64,000 nucleotides of DNA from an uncultured Burkholderiales bacterium (GTDB taxonomy: Bacteria > Pseudomonadota > Gammaproteobacteria > Burkholderiales > Thiobacillaceae). The stretch covers positions 1 to 64,000 of the forward strand of contig CALEDT010000017.1 in assembly GCA_937949525.1 (NCBI GenBank), written 5' to 3'. The notes under the pieces are model-generated. The model saw only the letters and a program-made list of their open reading frames with translations, was not told where the DNA came from and made no database searches. The position numbers and the translations under genes are program-made. Of the stretch, positions 23,950 to 31,913 are shown in pieces (position 1 is the first letter of the stretch; every line of letters starts with the position of its first letter).

Positions 23950-25413
23950 ATGCGCGCGCTGTTGTTGGCTGCGGGGCTGGGCGCGCTGGCGGTCGCCGGT
24001 TTCGCGCCGCTGCCGGCCCATCCGCTGGTCATCCTGAGCCTGGCGGCGCTGTTCTGGCTGGTGCGGGACGTCATGCCCATGCGTGCAGCGGCGCTGGGCT
24101 GGGCCTGGGGTCTGGGCCTGTTTCTCACCGGCGTATCGTGGGTCTTCGTCAGCCTGTCGCTGTACGGCGGCATGCCCGCGCCGGTGGCCTTGCTGGCCAC
24201 CCTGCTGTTCTGCGCTTTCATCGCCCTTTATCCCGCGCTGGCGCTGGCGCTGGGCGCGCGTCTGGCGCCGCCCGGCTGGCGCCGTCTGGCCCTGACGCTG
24301 CCGGCGTGCTGGGTGCTGCTGGAATGGCTGCGCGGCTGGCTGCTCACCGGTTTCCCCTGGTTGGCGCTGGGTTACGCCCAGGCACCGCATGGACCGCTGG
24401 CCGGCTATGCACCAGTGCTGGGGCTTTACGGCGTCAGCCTGGTCACGGCCCTGATCGCCGGCCTGCTCGCCGGTTTCGCCGCCCGCGCGCGCGGCCAGTG
24501 GCCGGCGCTGCTGCTGGTGACGGCGCTGTTCGTCGGCGGCTGGGCGGGGCGTCAGATCGCCTGGACCACGCCGGTCGGTGAACGCATCCGCGTGGCCCTG
24601 GTGCAGGGCAACGTCGCGCAGGACATGAAGTTCCGCCCGGACAAGCTGGACGGCACGCTGCGCCTGTATGCCCTGCAGGTGCTGGCCAGCGACGCGGATC
24701 TGGTGGTGCTACCCGAGACCGCGCTGCCGCTGTTCCGCTCCGCCGTGCCGCGCGACTATCTCGAACTGCTCGCCGAGCATCAGCGTGCGCGCGGCGGCGA
24801 CCTGCTGCTGGGTTTGCCGGAGGACGTCGACGAGGACTACTACAACAGCGTGGTGAGCCTGGGCACCTCGCCCGAGGGCAATTACCGCAAGCATCATCTG
24901 GTTCCGTTCGGCGAGTTCGTGCCCTGGGGCTTCCGCTGGCTGGTGGACATGATGGCCATTCCGCTGGGCGACTTCGCCACCGGCGCGCGTGACCAGCCGC
25001 CGATCGCCGCCGCCGGACAGATGCTGGCGGTGAACGTGTGTTACGAGGATGCGTTCGGCGCCGAGCGCATCGCCGCCGCGCGCGACAGCACGCTGCTGGT
25101 CAATGTCAGCAACGATGCCTGGTTCGGCGCCAGCCTGGCGCCGCGCCAGCATCTGCAGATCGGCGCCATGCGCTCGCTGGAGGCGGGACGCTGGCAACTG
25201 CGCGCCAACAACACCGGCATCACCGCGGTGCTCGACCAGTGGGGCCACGTCCAGGCGGAACTGGCGCCATTCACCACCGGCACGCTGCACGCCACCGCGC
25301 AGGGCATGACCGGGTTGACGCCGTATCTGCGCTTCGGCGACGGCCCGGCCCTGGTGCTGGCCGGTCTGCTGCTCGCCGCGTCGCTGTGGCCGCAGCGACG
25401 GGCAGCGCACTGA
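23950..25413 (+). CDS. lnt: Apolipoprotein N-acyltransferase Lnt
   Basis: This 487-residue inner-membrane enzyme adds the third acyl chain to lipoproteins. Six or more hydrophobic helices fill residues 1-200, then a periplasmic nitrilase domain carries the catalytic Glu in LPETALPLF, the Lys in HLVPFGE-preceding YRKHH, and the Cys in VNVCYEDAF. One terminal membrane helix follows. Its usual neighbour is corC/ybeX; here it follows minE by 25 bp, so the placement is local. Confidence 0.95.
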   Translation: MRALLLAAGLGALAVAGFAPLPAHPLVILSLAALFWLVRDVMPMRAAALGWAWGLGLFLTGVSWVFVSLSLYGGMPAPVALLATLLFCAFIALYPALALALGARLAPPGWRRLALTLPACWVLLEWLRGWLLTGFPWLALGYAQAPHGPLAGYAPVLGLYGVSLVTALIAGLLAGFAARARGQWPALLLVTALFVGGWAGRQIAWTTPVGERIRVALVQGNVAQDMKFRPDKLDGTLRLYALQVLASDADLVVLPETALPLFRSAVPRDYLELLAEHQRARGGDLLLGLPEDVDEDYYNSVVSLGTSPEGNYRKHHLVPFGEFVPWGFRWLVDMMAIPLGDFATGARDQPPIAAAGQMLAVNVCYEDAFGAERIAAARDSTLLVNVSNDAWFGASLAPRQHLQIGAMRSLEAGRWQLRANNTGITAVLDQWGHVQAELAPFTTGTLHATAQGMTGLTPYLRFGDGPALVLAGLLLAASLWPQRRAAH

Positions 25414-25477
25414 CACCGGAACCTTGCCCGTTGCGGGTAATCTCTACGCCCACGTCACTCTCGCAACGGAGCCGCCG

Positions 25478-26689
25478 ATGGCCAAACCGATCGGATTGCT
25501 GCTGATCACCCTCGCCGCCAGCGCCGTGCTGGCGCTGCATGCGCCGCCCGCGTTCGATCAGGCCGGCGGCGCGGCGCAATGTCTGAACGTCGGCGAATGG
25601 GCCCGGCCCGGCGACGGCGGCGTGCGCCGACTGACGGCGCCGGCGCTGTACGACGAAGCGGCGCGCCAACGCGTGGTGCTGCTCGGCGAACAGCATGACG
25701 ACGCGGAACACCATCGCTGGCAGTTGCAGGTGCTGGGCGCGCTGCACGCGCGTCGGCCGGACATGGCGCTCGGCTTCGAAATGTTCCCGCGCCGGGTGCA
25801 ACCGGTGCTGGACCGCTGGGTGGCGGGCGAACTGAGCGAGGCCGATTTCCTGCGCGAGGCGGATTGGGACGAGGTCTGGGGCTTCGACGCGCGCCTGTAT
25901 CTGCCGCTGTTCCATTTCGCGCGTATGAACCGCATTCCCATGCTGGCGCTCAACGTCGACAACCCGCTGGTGCGCGAGGTCGGCCGCGCCGGCCTGGACG
26001 CCGTGCCGCCGGAACGGCGGGAAGGCGTCGGCCGGCCGGCGCCGTTGCACCCCGACTACCGGGAGGCTTTGCTGGAGGCGTTCCGCATGCACATGCGCGC
26101 CAGCCCGCATGGCGGCGAGGATGCCGGCGACAGCCCGGCCTTCCGCCATTTCACCGACGCGCAACTGCTGCGCGACCGCGCGTTCGCCGAAGGCATCGCC
26201 GAGGTCGCCGCACGCAGCGATGCGCCGCTGGTGGTGGGCATCATCGGTGCCGGACACATGCGCCATGGTCATGGCGTGCCGCAGCAACTGGCGGCCTTGG
26301 GCATCGATCGCGTCGTGGTCTATCTGCCGCATGAGGCCGGCGGCGACTGCCGCGCGTTGGCCAAGGGCTACGCCGACGCGGTATTTGGCGTGCGCGCGCC
26401 GCCCGCCAGCGCGAGCTGGCGCCCGTTGCTGGGCGTGCGCCTGAGCGATGCCCGTGATGGCGTGCGCGTCGAGAGCGTGGTCAAGGACAGCCCGGCGGAG
26501 GCCGCGGGCCTGCGCGCCGGCGACGTGATCGCGCAGATCGCCGGCGAGTCGGTCAGCGCATCGCGCGACGTGGTCGCCGCGGTACAGCGCCAGGCGCCCG
26601 GTACCTGGCTGCCGTTGCGCGCCCGGCGCGACGGCGCGGAAGTCGAGATCGTCGCCAAGTTTCCCACCCGGGCGCGCCCGACGCCGTGA
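25478..26689 (+). CDS. ChaN-like haem/iron-regulated domain protein with C-terminal PDZ domain
   Basis: This 403-residue exported protein has a signal peptide (MAKPIGLLLITLAASAVLALHA) and a ChaN domain (VVLLGEQHDDAEHH near residue 66, then GFEMFPRR and a late GAGHMRHGHG). ChaN proteins are envelope proteins linked to haem or iron. Residues about 310-400 form a PDZ domain (LGVRLSDARDGVRVESVVKDSPAEAAGLRAGD, landmarks LGVRL and AGLRAGD). The ATG at 25478 gives a proper signal peptide; the 18 extra codons upstream do not. It overlaps the next gene by one base (TGATG), so the two are coupled. Confidence 0.85.
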   Translation: MAKPIGLLLITLAASAVLALHAPPAFDQAGGAAQCLNVGEWARPGDGGVRRLTAPALYDEAARQRVVLLGEQHDDAEHHRWQLQVLGALHARRPDMALGFEMFPRRVQPVLDRWVAGELSEADFLREADWDEVWGFDARLYLPLFHFARMNRIPMLALNVDNPLVREVGRAGLDAVPPERREGVGRPAPLHPDYREALLEAFRMHMRASPHGGEDAGDSPAFRHFTDAQLLRDRAFAEGIAEVAARSDAPLVVGIIGAGHMRHGHGVPQQLAALGIDRVVVYLPHEAGGDCRALAKGYADAVFGVRAPPASASWRPLLGVRLSDARDGVRVESVVKDSPAEAAGLRAGDVIAQIAGESVSASRDVVAAVQRQAPGTWLPLRARRDGAEVEIVAKFPTRARPTP

Positions 26690-28743
26690 TGCCGGCGCGC
26701 GGCTCATGGGCCTGGATGGCCGGCGTGTTGGCGCTGGCCGCCGGTCTCGCCATGCTCGCCGGCGCGTTCGGCGGCGGCACGCCAGCGGGCGCGGCGGCGC
26801 CGGCACGCATCCATGTGGAGCTGGACATCGAACTGGACCCGGCGGCGCGCACGCTGCGCGCCGATGCACGCCTGCACATCCCCGCTGGCCTGTCCGGCGA
26901 TTTCGCGCTGGCACACGGCTTCGAGGTCGATGCGTTCAGCTTCGATGGTGTCGCGCGCGCGACGAAGGCCGATGCACGGCAGCCGCATCTCGCCATCTGG
27001 CGCGTCGGCACGAGTGCGCGCGATCGCGAACTGCGCCTGCGTTATCACGGCCTGCTGGCGCCGCTCGACACCGACCTCGACCATCGCGGCGTGCTGCGCG
27101 GCCTGCCGGCGCAGGCCGGCGCCGAGGGCGCCTACCTGCCGGCCGGCGCGGCCTGGTATCCGCTGGTCGACGGGCTGTTCAGCTACCGCCTGACCGTCAC
27201 GCTGCCGCCCGGCCAGATCGGCATCGCGCCGGGCCGCCTGATCGAGGAATCGCCGCCCGCCACCGCCGCTGGCGGCGACGCACCCTACCGCGCGGTATTC
27301 GATTTTCCCCAGCCGGCGGATGGCATCGATCTGATGGTCGGGCCCTATGTCGTGGCGGAATGCATGGCCCCGCTGGGCGAGCGCGAAGTGCGCCTGCGCA
27401 CCTACTTCCACGCCGATCTCGCCGATCTGGCGCAGGATTATCTGCGCGACAGCGAAGCCTATCTGCGCCTGTACGACGATTGGATCGGTCCCTACCCGTT
27501 CGCCGGCTTCAGCGTGGTGGCCAGCCCGCTGCCCACCGGCTTCGGCATGCCGGGGCTGACCTATCTGGGCCGCGACGTGATCCGCCTGCCGTTCATTCGT
27601 GCCACCTCCCTGGGGCACGAGATCCTGCACAACTGGTGGGGCAACGGGGTCTATCCGGACTGGGCCAGCGGCAACTGGTCCGAAGGACTCACCACCTACA
27701 TGGCCGACTATCACTACCAGGCGCGCCAGTCGGCCGAGGCCGCGCGCGAGGCGCGCCGCCAGTGGCTGCGTGATTTCGCCGCCGTGCCGGCGGGCGAGGA
27801 CCGGCCGCTGACGGCCTTCACCTCGCGCACGCACGCCGCCGCCGGCATCGTCGGCTACGGCAAGGCGGCCATGCTGTTCCACATGCTGCGGGAGCACATC
27901 GGCGCCGAGGCGTTCGATGCCGGCGTGCGTCGCTTCTGGCAAGAACAACGGTTCCGCGTGGCCGGCTGGCGCGAACTGCAGGCCGCGTTCGAGCAGGCTT
28001 CCGGCCAGGATCTGCACGATTTTTTCCGCCAGTGGCTGACACGCACCGGCGCAGCCGACCTGCGCATCGTCGAGGCCGAGGTCCAGGCCGGCCGTCTGCG
28101 CCTGCGCCTCGCCCAGAGCGAGCCGCCCTATCGGCTCGATCTGCCCCTGTGGGTACGCACCGACGCGGGCGAGGAACGGCACGTCGTCGCGCTACACGCG
28201 GCGCTGACGGACATCGACTTGGCGACCTCGTCACCGCCCCGCGCCGTGCGCATCGATCCCGGCTTCGATGTCTGGCGCCATCTGGCCGCCGACGAAATCC
28301 CGGCGACTCTGCGCCAGATCATGCTGGCGCAAGACCCGCGGGTGCAAATTGCAGACTCGGAGGCCGCCTTCCGAGAGGCCGCGCGGACACTGACCGCGCG
28401 CCTTTTGGAGAACGCGCCGGTGGACGGCGGGCTGACGGCGGACAGGGCCGGCGTGTTGTTCCTGCGCGACGACCGGGCCGAGGTCGAACTGGCACGGCGC
28501 GGCCTGCCCCCGCCGCCACCGCAGGTGCTCGGTCGCGGCGACGCCCGCGCCTGGGCCGCGGCACGCGGCGACGCGCCACCGGTGGTGGTGATCAGTGCGC
28601 GCGACGCCCAAGCGCTGGCCGACCTGACGCGCGCGCTGCCACACTACGGCCGGCAGAGCTACGTGGTGTTCGAACGCGGCCGCGCGCTGGAGCGCGGCGT
28701 CTGGCCGGCGGCGGAACGCTGGGTGGAAGTGCGAGGCCGGTGA
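26689..28743 (+). CDS. Peptidase M1-family (aminopeptidase N-like) exported protein
   Basis: This 684-residue protein has an N-terminal hydrophobic signal (GVLALAAGLAMLAGA) and an M1-like beta-sandwich. Its zinc site is GHEILHNWWGNG near residue 308, with the third ligand in WSEGLTTY. The substrate loop that reads GAMEN in many aminopeptidases reads GFGMPGLTY, so substrate use may differ from classical PepN. The last 150 residues are a less typical domain. It is translationally coupled to the ChaN-PDZ gene, suggesting a joint envelope role. Confidence 0.88.
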   Translation: MPARGSWAWMAGVLALAAGLAMLAGAFGGGTPAGAAAPARIHVELDIELDPAARTLRADARLHIPAGLSGDFALAHGFEVDAFSFDGVARATKADARQPHLAIWRVGTSARDRELRLRYHGLLAPLDTDLDHRGVLRGLPAQAGAEGAYLPAGAAWYPLVDGLFSYRLTVTLPPGQIGIAPGRLIEESPPATAAGGDAPYRAVFDFPQPADGIDLMVGPYVVAECMAPLGEREVRLRTYFHADLADLAQDYLRDSEAYLRLYDDWIGPYPFAGFSVVASPLPTGFGMPGLTYLGRDVIRLPFIRATSLGHEILHNWWGNGVYPDWASGNWSEGLTTYMADYHYQARQSAEAAREARRQWLRDFAAVPAGEDRPLTAFTSRTHAAAGIVGYGKAAMLFHMLREHIGAEAFDAGVRRFWQEQRFRVAGWRELQAAFEQASGQDLHDFFRQWLTRTGAADLRIVEAEVQAGRLRLRLAQSEPPYRLDLPLWVRTDAGEERHVVALHAALTDIDLATSSPPRAVRIDPGFDVWRHLAADEIPATLRQIMLAQDPRVQIADSEAAFREAARTLTARLLENAPVDGGLTADRAGVLFLRDDRAEVELARRGLPPPPPQVLGRGDARAWAAARGDAPPVVVISARDAQALADLTRALPHYGRQSYVVFERGRALERGVWPAAERWVEVRGR

Positions 28744-28769
28744 GCGGGATGGCGCGGGCGGCGTGGAAC

Positions 28770-28845
28770 GTCGTCATTGCGAATGCTGCGCCGCAATCCA
28801 GGGGATGGCGCGGGTACGCCGCTCGCGACGACATCCCCGCACCCC
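28770..28845. repeat. Possible remnant of a dispersed intergenic repeat
   Basis: The text GTCATTGCGAATGCTGCGCC followed by GCAATCCAGG resembles the start of a widespread bacterial intergenic repeat of the CGTCATTGCGAG...GCAATCCAG type, usually palindromic as a whole. Only one end is clear here. It occupies most of the 104-bp gap between two convergent genes. Confidence 0.4.
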
Positions 28846-28847
28846 TG

Positions 28848-29552
28848 TCACGCTGCTCCGGCAAGCCAGCGTTGCGCCTTTTCCAGTTGCTTCCAGTCGT
28901 CGTAGCTCAGCGCCGTGCGCGCGCGGGCGAGCGGCAGCGCGCACTGCATCAGTTGCGCGGTGGCGAGCGCATCGGCCAGCGCGCTGTGGCGCGCGAAGTT
29001 GCCGATGTCGAACAGTTCGGTCCAGTGATCCAGCGCGCGGTGCGTGCGCGCATAGCGCGGTAGCAGTTCGGGCAGCACATAGGCCAGATCCAGCCAGTCG
29101 TGCTTGAAGGTGAAACCGAGATGACGGCGCATCGCCCGGTTGATCATGCTCTGGTCGAAGGCCACGTGGTAGGCGACCAGCGGCGACTTGCCGAGGTACG
29201 CGAGAAAACGCAGCAGCGCATCGACCGGATCGAGCCCCTCGCGCTGCGCCTGGCCGCCGATGCCGTGGATCAAGATGTTGTCCTTGCCGCTGACGCGTTC
29301 CTGACGCAGCACCACTTCGAAGCTGTCGCCCAGATCCACCTTGCCGTCGCGCACCGCGCAGGCACCGATGGCGATGAGCCGGTCGCGCTTCAGGTCCAGC
29401 CCGGTGCTCTCGACATCCACCACCACGCAGCGCGTATGTTGCAGCGGTTCGGTCAGGTCGGGCGCCGGCTGCGCGCGCCAAGCCTTCAGCCGGCGCTCGG
29501 CCTCCGCGTCCAGACACGACGCCGGGCGGAACAGTCGGGCGAGCAGGTTCAT
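28848..29552 (-). CDS. DnaQ-like 3'-5' exonuclease domain protein
   Basis: This 234-residue protein has exonuclease motif I VVVDVESTGLDL (acidic pair D and E), motif II around YHVAFDQSMI and motif III HSALADALAT. It resembles the DNA polymerase III epsilon family but is not the replicative dnaQ by context. It lies 31 bp after the cNMP/CBS/DUF294 gene, a pairing I recall from other proteobacteria. ATG 29552 is used in preference to the adjoining GTG. Confidence 0.9.
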   Translation of the reverse strand: MNLLARLFRPASCLDAEAERRLKAWRAQPAPDLTEPLQHTRCVVVDVESTGLDLKRDRLIAIGACAVRDGKVDLGDSFEVVLRQERVSGKDNILIHGIGGQAQREGLDPVDALLRFLAYLGKSPLVAYHVAFDQSMINRAMRRHLGFTFKHDWLDLAYVLPELLPRYARTHRALDHWTELFDIGNFARHSALADALATAQLMQCALPLARARTALSYDDWKQLEKAQRWLAGAA

Positions 29553-29583
29553 CACCGGCCATGCGCACGGCCTGACGCCGTGC

Positions 29584-31470
29584 TCACACCTTGTAGTCCA
29601 TGGCCAGCCGGCTTTGCACCTTGCGCGCCTGGCGGAACGACTCCTTCAGGATGCGCCGGTCCAGATCGTTGAGCTGGTCCGGATCGATGCGGTTGTCCAT
29701 CTCCCGCCCGGCCTGATTCTCCTCGTGCTGGCCGCGCAGGCGCAGCATCTGGATGAAATAGAAGGCAGATATCCACGCCTCCACCTCGGCCTGCGGGATG
29801 TGCAGTTTCGGCGCGGCCAGGCGCAGACGAGCGGCGGTATTGGTGGCATGCGCGCCGGTGGCGAGCGAGAACACGCGCGCCGCATCGACGAACGGCGTGG
29901 TGCCGTTCAGCTTGAGGTCGAGCGTGTTGGCGTGTTCGCCCTCGGACGCCACGACGAAATCGCGCACCAAGCCCAGGGGCGGTCTATTGCGCAAGGCGTT
30001 GGCGGCCATCTGGTGCAGGAAGCGCGGGGTCGCCTGCGCGCGCTGCATCAGCCAGGCGCGCAATTGCTCGGCCAGGTTGGTCTCGCCATGCAACGCGCGA
30101 AAATCGAAGAAGATGCTGGCATTGAGCAGCGATTCCGGATCGCCCGCATCGATCCAGCGCGAGAACTGTGCGCGCCACTCGTCCAGTGACAGGCACCACC
30201 TGGGGTTCATGGCCATGATCTCGCCTTTGCACAACGGGAAGCCGCAGGCGTCGAGCGCGCGGTTGATGCGCTCGGCCAGCGGCAACAGCATGGCCCGCAG
30301 TTCGTCCGCGCTCTTGCCCGCGGGCGGGACGAATAGGATGCCGTTGTCCTGGTCGGTGGCCAGGGTCTGTTCATAACGCCCCTCGGAACCGAACGCCAGC
30401 CAGCAGAAACTGTGCCGGGGCGAGCCGGCGGCGGCGCACTCCAGTTCGATCACCCGTTGTGTGATCAGATCGTTGAGCGTGGACAGGATCTGCGTGAGCT
30501 GCTCGGCAGCCACGCCCTGCGCCATCATGTTGTGACCGAGCTGGCGGATGTCCTCGGCCACCGGCGGCAACTCGGCGATGGTTTCCGCCCGCCGGATGGC
30601 GGCGGAGATACGGGTCACGCCGACACGCTGCAGGGAAAACAGGTCCTTCTCGGATACCACACCGACCAACCGGCCGTGCTCCGCCACCAGCACGTGGCGA
30701 AAGCCGCGCCGCGCCATCAGCAGCGCCGCCTCGAAGGCGTGTGCACTCGGCGACAGCGTGACCGGATCCGGGGTCATCAGCTCGCGCATCGGTGTGGCCA
30801 GATCGACGCCCGGCAGGATCACCCGCCCGATCAGGTCACGCACGGTGAAGATGCCGAGCGGCTGATCCGCGCCATCGACCACGACGATGGAGCCCACGCC
30901 GCTGGCCTGGATGGTTTCCAGCGCCGCACGCAACGGGGTGTCGGGCGCGCAGGTCACCGGCCGGGCGCGCGCAATCTCGGACAGCGGGCTTTCCAGCGAT
31001 TGCTGCTCCGACGTGGCGGTGGCATAGCTGGCCTGGATGCTGCGCTGCGACTTCTCCAGCAGACTGGCGATGCGCCGGGTGCAGAAGTCCTGGAACGGCG
31101 CCGACAGGCTGCGCAGTTCATGGAAATGATCCGCGTCCAACTCATAGGTGAACACGTCGGTATGCGCGCGAAAACGGGAGATGGCGGCGCGCTTGCTGAG
31201 CAGTGCGCCGAGCGGGAAGCACTCGCCCTCGCCCAGTTCCAGCCAGGCCGCGGCCTCGCTCTGGTCACCCTGGACCACGCCCTGCTTGATGATGAACAGC
31301 CTGCGCACCAGGCCCTGCTCGGGCGCCAGCATGACCTCGCCCTTGGCGTAGTAACCGAGGCGCAGTCGCTCCGCCAGCCAGATCAGATGCTCGCCCGCCA
31401 TGGCATCGAACGGCACGAAGCGACGCAGGTGATCGACGGTGGCCTGGATCAGCGAGTTGGGCGCGGTCAT
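29584..31470 (-). CDS. cNMP-binding / CBS-pair / DUF294 putative nucleotidyltransferase
   Basis: This 628-residue cytoplasmic protein has, in order, a cyclic-nucleotide-binding-like domain (about 10-140), two CBS repeats (about 165-290; PLGIFTVRDLIGRVI and LVGVVSEKDLF), a DUF294 nucleotidyltransferase-like domain (about 310-450; FGSEGRYEQTLATDQDNG) and a C-terminal DUF294 substrate-binding domain. Such proteins are thought to sense adenine nucleotides and modify a partner by nucleotidylation. It forms an operon with the downstream exonuclease. ATG 31470 starts MTAPNSLIQATVDH. Confidence 0.92.
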   Translation of the reverse strand: MTAPNSLIQATVDHLRRFVPFDAMAGEHLIWLAERLRLGYYAKGEVMLAPEQGLVRRLFIIKQGVVQGDQSEAAAWLELGEGECFPLGALLSKRAAISRFRAHTDVFTYELDADHFHELRSLSAPFQDFCTRRIASLLEKSQRSIQASYATATSEQQSLESPLSEIARARPVTCAPDTPLRAALETIQASGVGSIVVVDGADQPLGIFTVRDLIGRVILPGVDLATPMRELMTPDPVTLSPSAHAFEAALLMARRGFRHVLVAEHGRLVGVVSEKDLFSLQRVGVTRISAAIRRAETIAELPPVAEDIRQLGHNMMAQGVAAEQLTQILSTLNDLITQRVIELECAAAGSPRHSFCWLAFGSEGRYEQTLATDQDNGILFVPPAGKSADELRAMLLPLAERINRALDACGFPLCKGEIMAMNPRWCLSLDEWRAQFSRWIDAGDPESLLNASIFFDFRALHGETNLAEQLRAWLMQRAQATPRFLHQMAANALRNRPPLGLVRDFVVASEGEHANTLDLKLNGTTPFVDAARVFSLATGAHATNTAARLRLAAPKLHIPQAEVEAWISAFYFIQMLRLRGQHEENQAGREMDNRIDPDQLNDLDRRILKESFRQARKVQSRLAMDYKV

Positions 31471-31913
31471 GGCGGCGGTGACGAAGTGATGGCGACGGGA
31501 TTATCGCACCGCGCCGGGTCGGGCCGCAGCCGCGCCCTGCATCGTGCCACGGTGGAACGATGCCTGAGCTGCGTGGCGTGATCGCCGCGTCGGCTGCACC
31601 GCCTCGCAATGTCGGCCCATCGTAGCCGGCCACGCTCACGACACGCATACGGAATGGGGACGCCCCCCGGCCAGGCCGGGGGGCGGTTGCCCGTCACCGA
31701 GGCAACGGGCGGGGGGAGGACGGGTCACCGGATGAGCCATCAGGCAACACTCCGGAGAATGTCTTGCATGCTAACCGTGACGACTTACGCCTGCCTTACA
31801 GCCGCAAGGCGGCAACGACGAACGAAGTCATGCAGATGACACGTTGGGGTCACACCACCGTTACACGGACCGTCTATCGTCATCGGTTCATCCAACTTTC
31901 CGGGAGTCAGGCC
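31471..31913. promoter_or_regulatory. 443-bp divergent intergenic region with GC-rich hairpins
   Basis: No convincing gene is present. At 31661-31685 CGCCCCCCGGCC and GGCCGGGGGGCG form a perfect inverted repeat, and directly after it GTTGCC (31686-31691) pairs with GGCAAC (31701-31706). The two adjacent stems lie about 230 bp before the nucleotidase start and could be a structured leader, a terminator for unseen transcription, or part of a promoter. I cannot assign a riboswitch class. Confidence 0.45.

Noticed and set aside
31652-31770. Riboswitch upstream of the nucleotidase gene
   Set aside because: Stems are present, but the conserved loop sequences of the classes I know (c-di-GMP, cobalamin, SAM, fluoride) are not recognisable.
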